A DNA stretch of 64,000 nt from Pseudooceanicola batsensis HTCC2597 (GTDB lineage Bacteria > Pseudomonadota > Alphaproteobacteria > Rhodobacterales > Rhodobacteraceae): positions 585,846-649,845 of the forward strand of contig NZ_CH724131.1 in NCBI RefSeq assembly GCF_000152725.1, written 5' to 3'. A model generated the notes under the pieces. The model was not told the DNA's origin and ran no database searches. It saw nothing but the letters and a program-made list of their open reading frames with translations. Position 1 is the first letter of the stretch. Each line of letters begins with the position of its first letter. Shown piece by piece: positions 28,134 to 36,955 of this stretch. The translations under genes were made by a program, and so were the position numbers.

Positions 28134-28861
28134 CCGCCCACGAGCCAGCCGACGGCAAAGGCCACGGCGGCGCAGATCGCACCCAGGAGAACCGTTTCCC
28201 CGACCGCGCGGCCCATCCGCTCGCGCGTCGCGCTCCAGCGAAGGACCCCCAGCGCGATCAGCGCGGTGAAGGTCGCCATGACCGAAAGGCGGAAGGTCGA
28301 GGACGAGGGCTCGAGAAGGAAATAGGGCACAAGCGGAATGGCTCCGAAGGTGATGAAACTGCCGAATGTGAACAGCCCGTTGACCGCCGGATCGTCCTCG
28401 GCCGGATCATGCATCCCGAATTCGTAGGTCATCATCAGATCGGCCATCATCTCGGGATGGCGCAGCAGGATGTCGGTGACCTTGTCGGCCTCGCCGGGGG
28501 GCAGGCCGCGCTGGCACAGGATGGTGAACAGCTCGGCCCGCTCTTGGTCCGGGTTCTCCGCGATCTCGCGCAGCTCCATCCGGCGGCGGGTGTGGAACAG
28601 ATCGTTGCCGGCGCGGCCGGACAGGAATTCGCCCAGCCCCATCGACACGCCGTCGGCAAACAGGTTGGCAAGCCCGAAGACCAGCACCGCCAGCCCGCCG
28701 ATCTGCTGCACCCCCTCGGCCTGCGCGCCGGCGAAACCGGCGACGATGGCAAAGGTGGTGACGATCCCGTCATTGCCGCCATAGACGATCTGCTTGAGGA
28801 ATTCCTGCACCCGCCCGAGCCCGTGCGCCTTGCGGCGGTGCTGTGTCCAGTCGATACTCAT
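28130..28861 (-). CDS. VIT1/CCC1 family iron/manganese transporter
   Basis: This 243-residue membrane protein belongs to the VIT1/CCC1 family, which moves Fe2+ or Mn2+ out of the cytoplasm. The first part has VYGGNDGIVTTFAIVAGFAGA and the FADGVSMGLGEFLS motif containing membrane carboxylates; the central acidic stretch (about residues 95-150, Glu-rich with Met pairs) is the metal-binding loop; three more membrane segments follow. ATG 28861 has a GGAGGGA ribosome site. It is divergent from oxyR, so peroxide-linked control of metal export is plausible but not shown. Confidence 0.88.
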   Translation of the reverse strand: MSIDWTQHRRKAHGLGRVQEFLKQIVYGGNDGIVTTFAIVAGFAGAQAEGVQQIGGLAVLVFGLANLFADGVSMGLGEFLSGRAGNDLFHTRRRMELREIAENPDQERAELFTILCQRGLPPGEADKVTDILLRHPEMMADLMMTYEFGMHDPAEDDPAVNGLFTFGSFITFGAIPLVPYFLLEPSSSTFRLSVMATFTALIALGVLRWSATRERMGRAVGETVLLGAICAAVAFAVGWLVGG

Positions 28862-28936
28862 CCGTCCCTCCGGCGGCCGTTGCACGAGGACATGCAGGAA
28901 CCGGACCGGCAGGGCAAGCATGGGCTGTGCCGCAGC

Positions 28937-28964
28937 TTGTGCCGCCCCGATGTTCGCCTATCAT
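28937..28964 (+). promoter_or_regulatory. Candidate oxyR promoter
   Basis: TTGTGC (28937-28942) and TATCAT (28959-28964) are 16 bases apart; the -10 box matches consensus at five of six positions. Transcription would begin at or next to the oxyR ATG at 28971, implying a nearly leaderless message, which fits the absence of a ribosome site. Confidence 0.35.
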
Positions 28965-28970
28965 GCCGCC

Positions 28971-29897
28971 ATGAACCTCACGCTCCGACAGCTCGCTTAT
29001 TTCAAGGCACTGGCCGACCACGGCAATTTCGGCCGTGCCGCGCTGGCAGAGCGGGTGTCGCAGCCCGCCCTGTCGATGCAGATCAAGGCGCTGGAGGAGA
29101 CGCTGGGCGCGCCTTTGGTGGAACGCAACGCCCGCCGCGTCGTTCTGACGCCCTTCGGCCGGCGGATCCTCGTCCATGCGACGCGGGTGCTGGAGGAACT
29201 GCGCGACCTCGAAGAGGCGGCGCGCTGGAAGGACGGGCTGGCCGGGCGGCTGGCGCTCGGCGTGATCCCGACCGTGGCGCCCTATCTGCTGCCGGGCCTG
29301 CTCGCGCGGCTGCGGGCCGAGGACATCGCGCTGGACGTGCAGGTGCAGGAGGGCAAGACCGCGCGCCTGCTGGACGAACTCGCCGCCGGCCGCATCGACG
29401 CGGCGATCATGGCGCTGCCCTCGGGCGGCGGGCAGATGATCGAGCGCCGGCTCTTCGACGACCGGTTCCTGCTGGCGGGGAGCGCGGCGCGGATCGGGGC
29501 GCTCGGCGCCGAGGCCGAAACCCTCCGCCCGACCGAGATCGGGGCGAGCCAGCTGATGCTGCTGGAAGACGGCCATTGCCTGACCGACCAGGCGCTGGAC
29601 GTCTGCGGCCGGGGCAGGGGACACGCCCAGATCAACACCGGCGCCTCGTCGCTGTCCACGCTCTCGCGGCTCGTGGCGGCGGGGTTCGGGCTGACGCTGC
29701 TGCCCGAGATGGCCGCCAGGACCGAGGCGCGGGATCTCACGCTCCTGCGGTTCGCCGCGCCCGAGCCCTTTCGCACCATCGGCCTCGTCCGCCGGGCCAC
29801 GGCGCCCGAGGCACAGTGGTTCGACGCCCTGGCGCAGATCATCGTCGACCTGTCGGCCGATCTGCGGCTACCGGGGCAGATTGGCGCAGCCGGTTGA
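28971..29897 (+). CDS. oxyR: Peroxide-sensing LysR regulator OxyR
   Basis: This 308-residue LysR protein carries the redox pair Cys203 and Cys212 in LLEDGHCLTDQALDVC, with the same nine-residue spacing and nearly the same sequence as E. coli Cys199 and Cys208. The N-terminal winged helix spans residues 1-60. Oxidation to a disulfide turns OxyR into an activator of catalase and related genes. No catalase gene is present; the divergent gene is a VIT metal transporter and cydA follows 51 bases downstream. No ribosome site is seen before ATG 28971. Confidence 0.93.
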   Translation: MNLTLRQLAYFKALADHGNFGRAALAERVSQPALSMQIKALEETLGAPLVERNARRVVLTPFGRRILVHATRVLEELRDLEEAARWKDGLAGRLALGVIPTVAPYLLPGLLARLRAEDIALDVQVQEGKTARLLDELAAGRIDAAIMALPSGGGQMIERRLFDDRFLLAGSAARIGALGAEAETLRPTEIGASQLMLLEDGHCLTDQALDVCGRGRGHAQINTGASSLSTLSRLVAAGFGLTLLPEMAARTEARDLTLLRFAAPEPFRTIGLVRRATAPEAQWFDALAQIIVDLSADLRLPGQIGAAG

Positions 29898-29948
29898 ACG
29901 CGCGGCCATCGTCATATCTATGTGAGGAACAGTGACAAAGGTCTGCCG

Positions 29949-31364
29949 ATGTTCGATTTCACTGCGCTTGAACTGGCCCGTTTCCAATTCGCCTTCACGG
30001 TGGCCTTTCACATCATCTTTCCCGCCTTCTCGATCGGACTGGCCTCGTTCCTGGCCGTCCTGAACGCGCTGCACTATGCGACCGGGCGGGATGTGTTCAT
30101 CCGCCTGTTCGATTTCTGGAAGACGATCTTCGCCGTGGCCTTCGGCATGGGGGTCGTCTCGGGCATCGTGATGTCCTACCAGTTCGGCACCAACTGGTCG
30201 GTCTTTTCCGACAAGACGGGGCCGGTGCTGGGGCCGATGATGGGCTACGAGGTCCTGTCGGCCTTCTTTCTCGAGGCCGGTTTCCTGGGGGTGATGCTCT
30301 TCGGCCGGTCGCGGGTCGGGCCGGGGCTGCACCTGCTGGCGACGCTGATGGTGGCCATCGGCACCCTGGGCTCGGCCTTCTGGATCCTGTCGGTGAATTC
30401 GTGGATGCAGACGCCCGTGGGGTTCGCGATGAACGACCAGGGCCAGTTCGTCCCGACCGACTGGTGGGCCATCGTCTTCAACCCCTCCTTTCCCTATCGC
30501 TTCGTGCACATGGTGCTGGCGGCCTACCTGACCACGGCGCTGGTGGTGGGCGGTGTCGGCGGCTGGCACCTGCTGCGGGACAGCCGGGATGCCGCGGCGC
30601 GGGTGATGTTCGGCATGGCCATGGGGATGCTGGTCGTGACCGCGCCGCTGCAGATCCTGGCCGGCGATCTGCACGGGCTGAACACGCTGGAGCATCAGCC
30701 TGCCAAGATCGCCGCGATGGAAGGGCATTATGACGGCCACCCCGAGGGCGGTGCGCCGCTGATCCTCTTCGGCATTCCCGACGACGAGACCGGGACGGTG
30801 CGCTATGCCGTCGAGATTCCCTATCTCTCGAACATCATCCTGACCCACGACCTGACCTCGCCCCTGCCGGGGCTCAGGGATTTTCCGCCCGACGAACGGC
30901 CGAGCGCCGAGCTGATCTTCTGGACCTTCCGGGTCATGGCGGGCCTGGGCTTCGCGATGCTGGGGCTCGGGCTCTGGGGGGCGGTCGCGTGGTGGCGGGG
31001 CCGGCTGTTCGACAGTCCCGTGCTGCACCGCGCCGCCATCGCCATGGGGCCGATGGGCTTTGTCGCGGTGCTCTGCGGCTGGATCACGACCGAGGTCGGG
31101 CGCCAGCCCTGGACGGTCTACGGGCTGCTCAAGACGCAGGATTCGGTCTCGCCGGTGGAACTCTCGGCGGTGTCCTCGTCGCTCATGGCCTTCATCGTGG
31201 TCTATTTCGTGATTTTCGGGATCGGCACCTACTATCTGTTCCGGCTGATGGGCCACCCGCCCGAGGGCGGCGATCCCGAGCCGGTGCACGGCCCCACACG
31301 CGCCGCCGGCGTGACGCCGGGGCCGGCGGAAGATGTCGATGCGGACGGGGAGATGGAGGCATGA
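29949..31364 (+). CDS. cydA: Cytochrome bd-type quinol oxidase subunit I (CIO type)
   Basis: This 471-residue membrane protein is the heme-bearing subunit of a bd quinol oxidase. His21 in FAFTVAFHIIFP matches the high-spin heme ligand; FVHMVLAAYLT supplies another histidine, and the GRQPW motif is near residue 385. It is about 50 residues shorter than E. coli CydA, indicating the short Q-loop of the cyanide-insensitive (CIO) subgroup. An AAAGG ribosome site precedes ATG 29949. ATGA overlap joins it to subunit II. I saw no FnrL box upstream. Confidence 0.95.
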   Translation: MFDFTALELARFQFAFTVAFHIIFPAFSIGLASFLAVLNALHYATGRDVFIRLFDFWKTIFAVAFGMGVVSGIVMSYQFGTNWSVFSDKTGPVLGPMMGYEVLSAFFLEAGFLGVMLFGRSRVGPGLHLLATLMVAIGTLGSAFWILSVNSWMQTPVGFAMNDQGQFVPTDWWAIVFNPSFPYRFVHMVLAAYLTTALVVGGVGGWHLLRDSRDAAARVMFGMAMGMLVVTAPLQILAGDLHGLNTLEHQPAKIAAMEGHYDGHPEGGAPLILFGIPDDETGTVRYAVEIPYLSNIILTHDLTSPLPGLRDFPPDERPSAELIFWTFRVMAGLGFAMLGLGLWGAVAWWRGRLFDSPVLHRAAIAMGPMGFVAVLCGWITTEVGRQPWTVYGLLKTQDSVSPVELSAVSSSLMAFIVVYFVIFGIGTYYLFRLMGHPPEGGDPEPVHGPTRAAGVTPGPAEDVDADGEMEA

Positions 31365-32368
31365 TCGGGCAGGAGCTTTCCTTCATCTGGGCGGGGTTGA
31401 TCGCCTTTGCCGTGCTCGCCTATGTCATCCTCGACGGTTTCGACCTGGGCACGGGGATCCTGTTCCCCTTTCTCGGCGGCGAACGGGACCGAGGCCATGC
31501 GATGGACACCATCGCCCCGGTCTGGGACGGCAACGAGACCTGGCTGGTCCTGGGCGGAGGCGGGCTCTTCGCGGTGTTTCCGCTGGCCTATGCGGTGATC
31601 ATGCCGGCGCTTTACCCGCCGGTCATCGCCATGCTGCTGGCGCTGATCTTCCGTGGCGTGGCCTTCGAGTTCCGCCACCGCAATCCCCGCCACAAGATAT
31701 TGTGGGACATCAGTTTTTTCGGCGGCAGCCTGATCGCGACGCTAAGCCAGGGGCTGATCCTGGGCGCGCTGGTGCAGGGGATCGAGGTCGAGAACCGCGC
31801 CTATTCGGGCGGCGACTGGGACTGGCTGACCACCTTTTCGCTGCTGACCGCCGTCGCGCTGGTGGCGGGCTATGCCCTGCTGGGCGCGACCTGGCTGGTG
31901 ATGAAGACCACCGGCTACCTGCGCGACCGGGCGCGGCGCCTGTCCTGGATCACCGGGGCGGCGACGCTGGTGCTGGTCGGGGCGGTGTCGCTGGCGACGC
32001 CGTTTCTCGATCCCGCCTATCTCGACCGTTGGTTCGCCCGTCCGAACGTCTTCTTCACGATCTGGGTGCCGCTGGCCATCGGCCTGGCCGCGCTGCTTTT
32101 CGTGCAGGGGCTGCGCAGGGACCGCGACGCCTGGCCGTTTCTGTCGGCGCTGGCGGTCTTCGTGCTGAGCTTCATCGGCCTGGGCATCAGCCTCTACCCC
32201 TACATGGTGCCGCATTCCATCACCATCGCCGAGGCCGCCGCGCCGGATGCCTCGCTGTGGTTCCTGCTGGCCGGCGCGCTGGTGCTGATCCCGATGATCC
32301 TGGGCTATACCGCCTATGCCTACTGGGTCTTCCGCGGCAAGACCGACCCCGACGAGGGCTATCACTGA
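31361..32368 (+). CDS. cydB: Cytochrome bd-type quinol oxidase subunit II
   Basis: This 335-residue protein with about eight or nine membrane segments is the second bd oxidase subunit. It opens with the family pattern [18 protein letters not shown] and has [21 protein letters not shown] near residue 55 and the [11 protein letters not shown] motif near 85. Start overlaps cydA by ATGA, and its stop overlaps the next small gene as TGATG, so three subunits are co-translated. Confidence 0.96.
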   Translation: MIGQELSFIWAGLIAFAVLAYVILDGFDLGTGILFPFLGGERDRGHAMDTIAPVWDGNETWLVLGGGGLFAVFPLAYAVIMPALYPPVIAMLLALIFRGVAFEFRHRNPRHKILWDISFFGGSLIATLSQGLILGALVQGIEVENRAYSGGDWDWLTTFSLLTAVALVAGYALLGATWLVMKTTGYLRDRARRLSWITGAATLVLVGAVSLATPFLDPAYLDRWFARPNVFFTIWVPLAIGLAALLFVQGLRRDRDAWPFLSALAVFVLSFIGLGISLYPYMVPHSITIAEAAAPDASLWFLLAGALVLIPMILGYTAYAYWVFRGKTDPDEGYH

Positions 32369-32460
32369 TGCGCCGGGCGCTGTGGTTCCTGGCCTTCTGG
32401 TGCGCGGGCGTCGCGGCGGTCGGGCTGGTGGCCCTGGCGATCCGGTCCGTCCTGACGTGA
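32368..32460 (+). CDS. DUF2474 small membrane subunit of the bd oxidase (CydX-like)
   Basis: This 30-residue protein ([14 protein letters not shown] then [10 protein letters not shown]) has a single hydrophobic helix preceded by two arginines. It fits the DUF2474 family, found directly after CIO-type cydAB and thought to fill the place of the CydX subunit. The TGATG overlap with cydB fixes the start and indicates re-initiation. Its small size means it is easily missed in automated annotation. Confidence 0.85.
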   Translation: MRRALWFLAFWCAGVAAVGLVALAIRSVLT

Positions 32461-32463
32461 CGC

Positions 32464-32567
32464 GGTGCGCCTGCGGCGCGCACGATCCATTTTTGCTCGG
32501 GCCGCAAGGGCCCCGGAGGGCGCTGCCCTCCGGACCTCCCGGGATATTTCCCGGACCAAAGAAGCAG
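32464..32567 (+). repeat. Dispersed modular repeat, copy C
   Basis: Modules are a GCGCC-TGC-GGCGC palindrome (32467-32479), a perfect CCGGAGGGC-GCT-GCCCTCCGG palindrome (32513-32533), and the core CTCCCGGGATATTTCCCGG followed by ACCAAAGAAGCAG (32536-32567). It fills the interval between the DUF2474 gene and lipA. Confidence 0.8.
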
Positions 32568-32666
32568 GGCGTTGCACAGGGGGCAGGGCGGGTCTGCGGG
32601 GCGCGGGCCGGGCTGGTCATCGGCGGCCGGGCGGCCTATGTTGGACAAAAGACTTCAGGGCCAGAC

Positions 32667-33623
32667 ATGCGCGATCTCAAGATCCCCGAACAGCGCCATC
32701 CCGAAAAGGCGCGCAAGCCGGACAACCCCCAGCCGAGAAAGCCGGACTGGATCCGCGTCAAGGCGCCGACGTCCAAGGGGTATTTCGAGACCCGCAGCAT
32801 CATGCGCGAGCATCGGCTGACCACCGTCTGCGAGGAGGCGGGTTGCCCGAACGCCGGCGAATGCTGGAGCCAGGGCCACGCCACGATGATGATCATGGGC
32901 GAGGTCTGCACCCGCGCCTGCACCTTCTGCAACATCGCCACCGGCAAGCCGCCCGAGGCGCTCGACGTGTTCGAGCCGGGCCGGGTCGCCGATGCTGTGG
33001 CCAAGCTGGGGCTGAACCACGTGGTCATCACCAGCGTGGACCGGGACGATATCGAGGACGGCGGGGCCGAGCATTTCGCCCAGACCATCCGCGCCATCCG
33101 CCACCGGGCCCCCGGCACCACCATCGAGATCCTCACGCCGGACTTCATCCGCTGCGGTCCCGAGGCGCTGGAGGTCGTGGTGGCGGCGAAGCCCGATGTC
33201 TTCAACCACAACCTGGAAACCGTGCCCGGCCTCTATCCCGAGGTGCGGCCCGGCGCGCGCTATTTCCATTCGCTGCGCCTGCTGCAGCGCGTCAAGGAAC
33301 TGGACCCGGCGATGTTCACCAAGTCGGGCATCATGGTCGGGCTGGGCGAGGCCCGGCAGCAGGTCGTGCAGGTGATGGAGGACATGCGCGCTGCCGACAT
33401 CGATTTCCTGACCATCGGCCAGTACCTCCAGCCCACGCCCAAGCATCACGCGGTCGACCGGTTCGTCCCGCCCGAGGAATTCGCCAGCTACGAGAAGACG
33501 GCCTACAACAAGGGCTTCCTGATGGTGTCGGCCACGCCGCTGACCCGGTCGTCCTACCATGCGGGCGACGATTTCGCGCGGCTGCGCGAGAATCGGCTGA
33601 AGAAGCTGGGTCAGAGCGCCTGA
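32667..33623 (+). CDS. lipA: Lipoyl synthase
   Basis: This 318-residue radical SAM enzyme inserts two sulfur atoms into protein-bound octanoyl groups. The auxiliary cluster cysteines are Cys55, Cys60 and Cys66 ([12 protein letters not shown]), and the SAM cluster cysteines are Cys81, Cys85 and Cys88 (CTRACTFC). The C-terminal SSYHAG serine ligand of the auxiliary cluster is present. The frame is open upstream, but that part is repeat DNA, so ATG 32667 is used. Confidence 0.98.
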   Translation: MRDLKIPEQRHPEKARKPDNPQPRKPDWIRVKAPTSKGYFETRSIMREHRLTTVCEEAGCPNAGECWSQGHATMMIMGEVCTRACTFCNIATGKPPEALDVFEPGRVADAVAKLGLNHVVITSVDRDDIEDGGAEHFAQTIRAIRHRAPGTTIEILTPDFIRCGPEALEVVVAAKPDVFNHNLETVPGLYPEVRPGARYFHSLRLLQRVKELDPAMFTKSGIMVGLGEARQQVVQVMEDMRAADIDFLTIGQYLQPTPKHHAVDRFVPPEEFASYEKTAYNKGFLMVSATPLTRSSYHAGDDFARLRENRLKKLGQSA

Positions 33624-33677
33624 CGGCCGGGCGGCAGCGCGCGCCGAGCGGCATGCAGCCGATGGCGCCGCGGGGGA

Positions 33678-34571
33678 TCATTCGACCGGCGGCACGGCCT
33701 TGAGATAGGCCGCGATCGCGGCGAGATCGGCATCCGACAGGTGCGACAGGTTCTGCACGACCTCGGCCATGTCGCCCCCGGCGCTGTCGAAATCCGGGGT
33801 GAACCCCGTCTTGAGATAGGCCGCGATATCGACCGCGGACCAGTCGAGCCGCGCGGGGGTGATGTTGGGGATCGTACCGGGCCCGTCGGGCGAGGGTGCC
33901 CCGGCGAGCCACCGATCCCGGTCCGGCGCGCCCAAGGCATTGCGCGGCGTGTGGCATTCGGCGCAGTGGCCCAGGGCCTCGACGAGATAGCGCCCGCGGG
34001 CGATCTCGTCCGTCTCGGGCTCGGCCAGGACCCAGTCCTCGGACAGGAACAGCAGTTTCCAGCCGCCCAGCAGGCGCCGGACCGAAAAGGGAAACCCCAC
34101 CTCGTGGGGGATGTTCGGAGTGTCGGAGGCGGGCAGCGTCTGCAGGAAGGCATGGAGATCCGCGATGTCCTGCGGCGCGGCCCGGATATAGGAGGTGTAG
34201 GGGAAGGCGGGATAGTAATGCGCGCCTCCGGGCGACAGGCCCCGGCGCATGGCGTTGCCGAGATCGCGGACCGACCAGCCGCCGATCCCGGCCGCGCCGG
34301 GCGAGATGTTGGGGGCGTGGAAGGTGCCGAAATCGGACGGGAAGGGGCGCCCGCCGGCAAGGACGAGCCGGTCCTCGCCCTCTCCCTTGGCCCCGGGCGC
34401 GGCGTGGCACGAGGCGCAGCCGCCGGCCCAGAAGATGACCTCGCCCCGTGCGGCATCGCCGGTCAGGCCGGCGAAGGTGTCGTCGGGCAGGGGCCGCGGC
34501 ATGGTGGCGATCCAGAAACCGGCCAGCCCCAGCACGACGAGACAGGCCAGCACTGCGAGAAACCTGTACAT
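33678..34571 (-). CDS. Diheme c-type cytochrome
   Basis: This 297-residue protein has an N-terminal signal or membrane anchor (residues 4-22) and two class I cytochrome c domains with heme sites CASCH (residues 52-56) and CAECH (203-207), each followed by later Met-containing segments. The arrangement resembles the cytochrome subunits of periplasmic dehydrogenases, but no dehydrogenase is adjacent. It starts 15 bases after the cytochrome c' stop and is probably in its operon, suggesting a periplasmic electron transfer pair. Confidence 0.9.
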   Translation of the reverse strand: MYRFLAVLACLVVLGLAGFWIATMPRPLPDDTFAGLTGDAARGEVIFWAGGCASCHAAPGAKGEGEDRLVLAGGRPFPSDFGTFHAPNISPGAAGIGGWSVRDLGNAMRRGLSPGGAHYYPAFPYTSYIRAAPQDIADLHAFLQTLPASDTPNIPHEVGFPFSVRRLLGGWKLLFLSEDWVLAEPETDEIARGRYLVEALGHCAECHTPRNALGAPDRDRWLAGAPSPDGPGTIPNITPARLDWSAVDIAAYLKTGFTPDFDSAGGDMAEVVQNLSHLSDADLAAIAAYLKAVPPVE

Positions 34572-34586
34572 GGCCCCTCTCCGGTC

Positions 34587-35060
34587 CTACTGCGAGGCGC
34601 GATACGCTTTGTGGCAGCCGCCGCATGCGCCGCCGAGGCCGCCCATGGCCGCCCGAAGCGCGTCGAGATCGGTGCCCGCGGCCTCTTCCAAGGTCATGGC
34701 GGCATCCACCAGCGCCTGTGCCGCCTCGGAGACACCGGCCATGTCGTCCCAGATCGCAGGCAGCGCGCGCGAGCCCTCGATCTCGCCCTGCGCGGTGCCG
34801 GGCAGCCAATAGGCGGTCTGGTCCTGCGTCGAGAGTTTCACCAGGTTGCCGGCCGCGGCCGAAGCGGCCTCGGCATCGTAATCCGTCGTGCCCTTGGCCA
34901 TGTTGCCGAGGACGCCGAGGTTGAAGGCGTAAAGCTGCATCGTCGCCTGCCGGGCCTTGGCGGCCTTCATCAGCCCTTCGTTCGACATATGACTTTCGGC
35001 CATGGCGGTCCCGCCCAGTCCGGCGGTTGCCAGGATAAGGCCGTAAAAGAATTTTTTCAT
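34587..35060 (-). CDS. Cytochrome c' (class II cytochrome c)
   Basis: This 157-residue protein has a signal peptide (cleavage near TAMAE), a four-helix-bundle pattern rich in Ala, and a C-terminal heme site CGGCH at residues 146-150, the mark of class II cytochromes c. Such proteins bind NO or CO and are linked to nitric oxide tolerance in phototrophs and denitrifiers. I chose ATG 35060; the frame extends ten codons further. The gene precedes the diheme cytochrome gene. Confidence 0.92.
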   Translation of the reverse strand: MKKFFYGLILATAGLGGTAMAESHMSNEGLMKAAKARQATMQLYAFNLGVLGNMAKGTTDYDAEAASAAAGNLVKLSTQDQTAYWLPGTAQGEIEGSRALPAIWDDMAGVSEAAQALVDAAMTLEEAAGTDLDALRAAMGGLGGACGGCHKAYRASQ

Positions 35061-35156
35061 GTTCGATGACTCCCTGTCAGGTACACTCACGCGGCCAGCG
35101 TAACGCAGAGTTCCGTGTCGGGTGCTGACGAATGCGTGAAGAGCGACGCGGCCGGG

Positions 35157-35699
35157 TCACTCGGTGAAACGGACCTTGCCGATGAACGGCAGGTTGCGGT
35201 TGCACTGCGCATAGTCGATCCCGTAGCCCACGACGAATTCGTCCGGAATCTCGAAACCGGTCCAGTCGGCCTTGAAATCGACCTCGCGGCGCGTCGGCTT
35301 GTCGAGCAGCGCGATGGTCCTGAGCTGCTTGGGATTGCGCGCCCTGAGGATGTGGATCACGTGATTCAGCGTATGGCCCGTATCCACGATATCCTCGACC
35401 ACAAGCACGTTGCGCCCTTCGACCTCGCCGCGCAGATCCTTGAGAATCCGCACCTCGCGCGAGGATTCCATCGCGTTGCCGTAGGAGGAGGCCTCGATGA
35501 AATCGACCTCCACCTCGCGGTCGCGCAATTCACGCACCAGATCGGCGATGAAGACGAACGAGCCGCGCAGGAGCCCCACCACGACGAGCCGTTCGTCGGC
35601 GGGGAACAGTCGCTTGATCTCGTCGGTGAGTTCCTCGATCCGGGCGGCGATGGCCTTGGCCGAGATCATCTGGTCGATGACATATGGACGCGTCGTCAT
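35157..35699 (-). CDS. hpt: Hypoxanthine phosphoribosyltransferase
   Basis: This 180-residue type I phosphoribosyltransferase salvages hypoxanthine (and possibly guanine) to the nucleotide. The PRPP-binding loop [14 protein letters not shown] lies near residue 98, the flexible loop [10 protein letters not shown] near 71, and the purine-contact region [10 protein letters not shown]-like ([13 protein letters not shown]) near 153. It is divergent from the COQ10-like gene across 71 bases. Confidence 0.95.
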   Translation of the reverse strand: MTTRPYVIDQMISAKAIAARIEELTDEIKRLFPADERLVVVGLLRGSFVFIADLVRELRDREVEVDFIEASSYGNAMESSREVRILKDLRGEVEGRNVLVVEDIVDTGHTLNHVIHILRARNPKQLRTIALLDKPTRREVDFKADWTGFEIPDEFVVGYGIDYAQCNRNLPFIGKVRFTE

Positions 35700-35770
35700 G
35701 GTTCCACCCTTGATCTTCCCGCGCCACCATACGACATGAACCCCTTAAGTAAACGAGACAAAAGGCCCCT

Positions 35771-36226
35771 ATGCCGACCCATTCCGAGACCCGCCGCCTG
35801 CCGTATTCCGCACAGCAGATGTTCGACCTCGTCGCCGATGTCGGCTCGTATCCGCAGTTCTTGCCGTGGTGCGCCGCGGCGCGCATCACCTCGCGCGAGG
35901 ATCGGGGGGATCACGAGGTGATGGAGGCCGACCTTGTCATCTCGTTCAAGGTTTTCCGGGAAAAGTTCGGATCGCGCGTGGTTCTGTGGCATTCGGAAAA
36001 ACGGATTGATACCGAATACGTGGACGGACCGTTTCGCTACATGAAGTCGGACTGGGCCTTCGAAGATGCCGAAAACGGCTGCGACGTGTCCTTCCACGTG
36101 GACTTTGAATTCCGTAACGCCGTCCTGCAAGGTATTGTCGGCGTTGTATTTAATGAGGCGATGCAACGAATCGTCCGGGCCTTCGAAGATCGCGCGCACG
36201 AACTGTACGGCGACAGGACCGCCTGA
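35771..36226 (+). CDS. COQ10/START-domain ubiquinone-binding protein (RatA family)
   Basis: This 151-residue SRPBCC-fold protein matches the COQ10/RatA family (PYSAQQMFDLVADVGSYPQFLPWC at the N-terminus; FEFRNAVLQGIVGVVFNEA near the C-terminus). Mitochondrial COQ10 binds ubiquinone and aids its delivery in respiration. The name RatA, ribosome association toxin, comes from an E. coli report, but there is no antitoxin partner here. In alphaproteobacteria it usually sits near lipA and the cinA-like gene, as it does here. Confidence 0.9.
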   Translation: MPTHSETRRLPYSAQQMFDLVADVGSYPQFLPWCAAARITSREDRGDHEVMEADLVISFKVFREKFGSRVVLWHSEKRIDTEYVDGPFRYMKSDWAFEDAENGCDVSFHVDFEFRNAVLQGIVGVVFNEAMQRIVRAFEDRAHELYGDRTA

Positions 36227-36349
36227 CATTTCTGCACTCCCGCCATGCGGTTTTTCACCTGAACGTGGCGGATGTGCCGGGTGCGCAACACAAAACCACC
36301 TCAATTTCGGACGAAGTTCTGCGCGGGTAGAAACGCCACGGAGAACGAT

Positions 36350-36889
36350 ATGTCCCTATTCAGCAACATACTGACGCCAGTCGTCACGAACATCACGAAC
36401 CCGGGCAACAACGGCAACGGCAACGGAAACGGCAAGGCCGACGGTGCCGAGAACGGCAATTCCGCCAAGGCGCCCGGCCAAGCGAAGAAGGCCGAGGAAC
36501 CGGCGGTCACGGTGACGGCCCCGCCGGTCGCCGCGTCGGTCGAAGTGGCGCCGCCGGCGTCCGAGAAGGTCGTGAAGGCGGAACAGGCGCAGGCCGGAAA
36601 CAGCGCGGCCGCGACGCATCGTCACCGGACCGAGGCGGCATCCGACGACGAGAAGGTCATCGCCGCGGTTCTGGCCGAGCCGGAAGAGCGCGAGGACGAG
36701 GTCATCGCCGTCGACTTCGTGCGCCGGGCCGCGATTGCGGCGCAGGCCAGGGCCAAGTCGGAATCGCTTCTCGACGGGCTGGCCGAGGATCCCTTCGCGC
36801 CGCTTTCGGTGCATCGGTCCGACAGCCTGAGCGCCTATGGCCAGACCGAGCAGTCGCGGTTCGGCGCGACGATGGACAAGCGCGCCTGA
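36350..36889 (+). CDS. Low-complexity hypothetical protein with Asn-Gly repeats
   Basis: This 179-residue acidic protein starts MSLFSNILTPVV, followed by a short run of alternating Gly and Asn (about residues 19-28), a long Ala/Pro/Val/Glu-rich middle and a more ordered C-terminal part (IAVDFVRRAAIAAQARAKSESLLDGLAEDPF). No domain is recognised. The GGAGA ribosome site before ATG 36350 and codon usage like its neighbours suggest it is expressed. It may be an intrinsically disordered protein. Confidence 0.65.
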   Translation: MSLFSNILTPVVTNITNPGNNGNGNGNGKADGAENGNSAKAPGQAKKAEEPAVTVTAPPVAASVEVAPPASEKVVKAEQAQAGNSAAATHRHRTEAASDDEKVIAAVLAEPEEREDEVIAVDFVRRAAIAAQARAKSESLLDGLAEDPFAPLSVHRSDSLSAYGQTEQSRFGATMDKRA

Positions 36890-36955
36890 TGCGGGGCCCA
36901 CTTTCGGGCAGCGGAAAACACGACTAGGGTCCTTCTCCGACCGGAGGAGGATCCC

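Noticed and set aside
29898-29948. An FnrL box (TTGAT-N4-ATCAA) before cydA
   Set aside because: I read this interval on both strands and found no match to the dyad.
35771-36226. A RatA toxin of a toxin-antitoxin module
   Set aside because: No RatB-like antitoxin gene is adjacent, and the context (lipA, pncC nearby) and sequence fit the COQ10 quinone-binding role.
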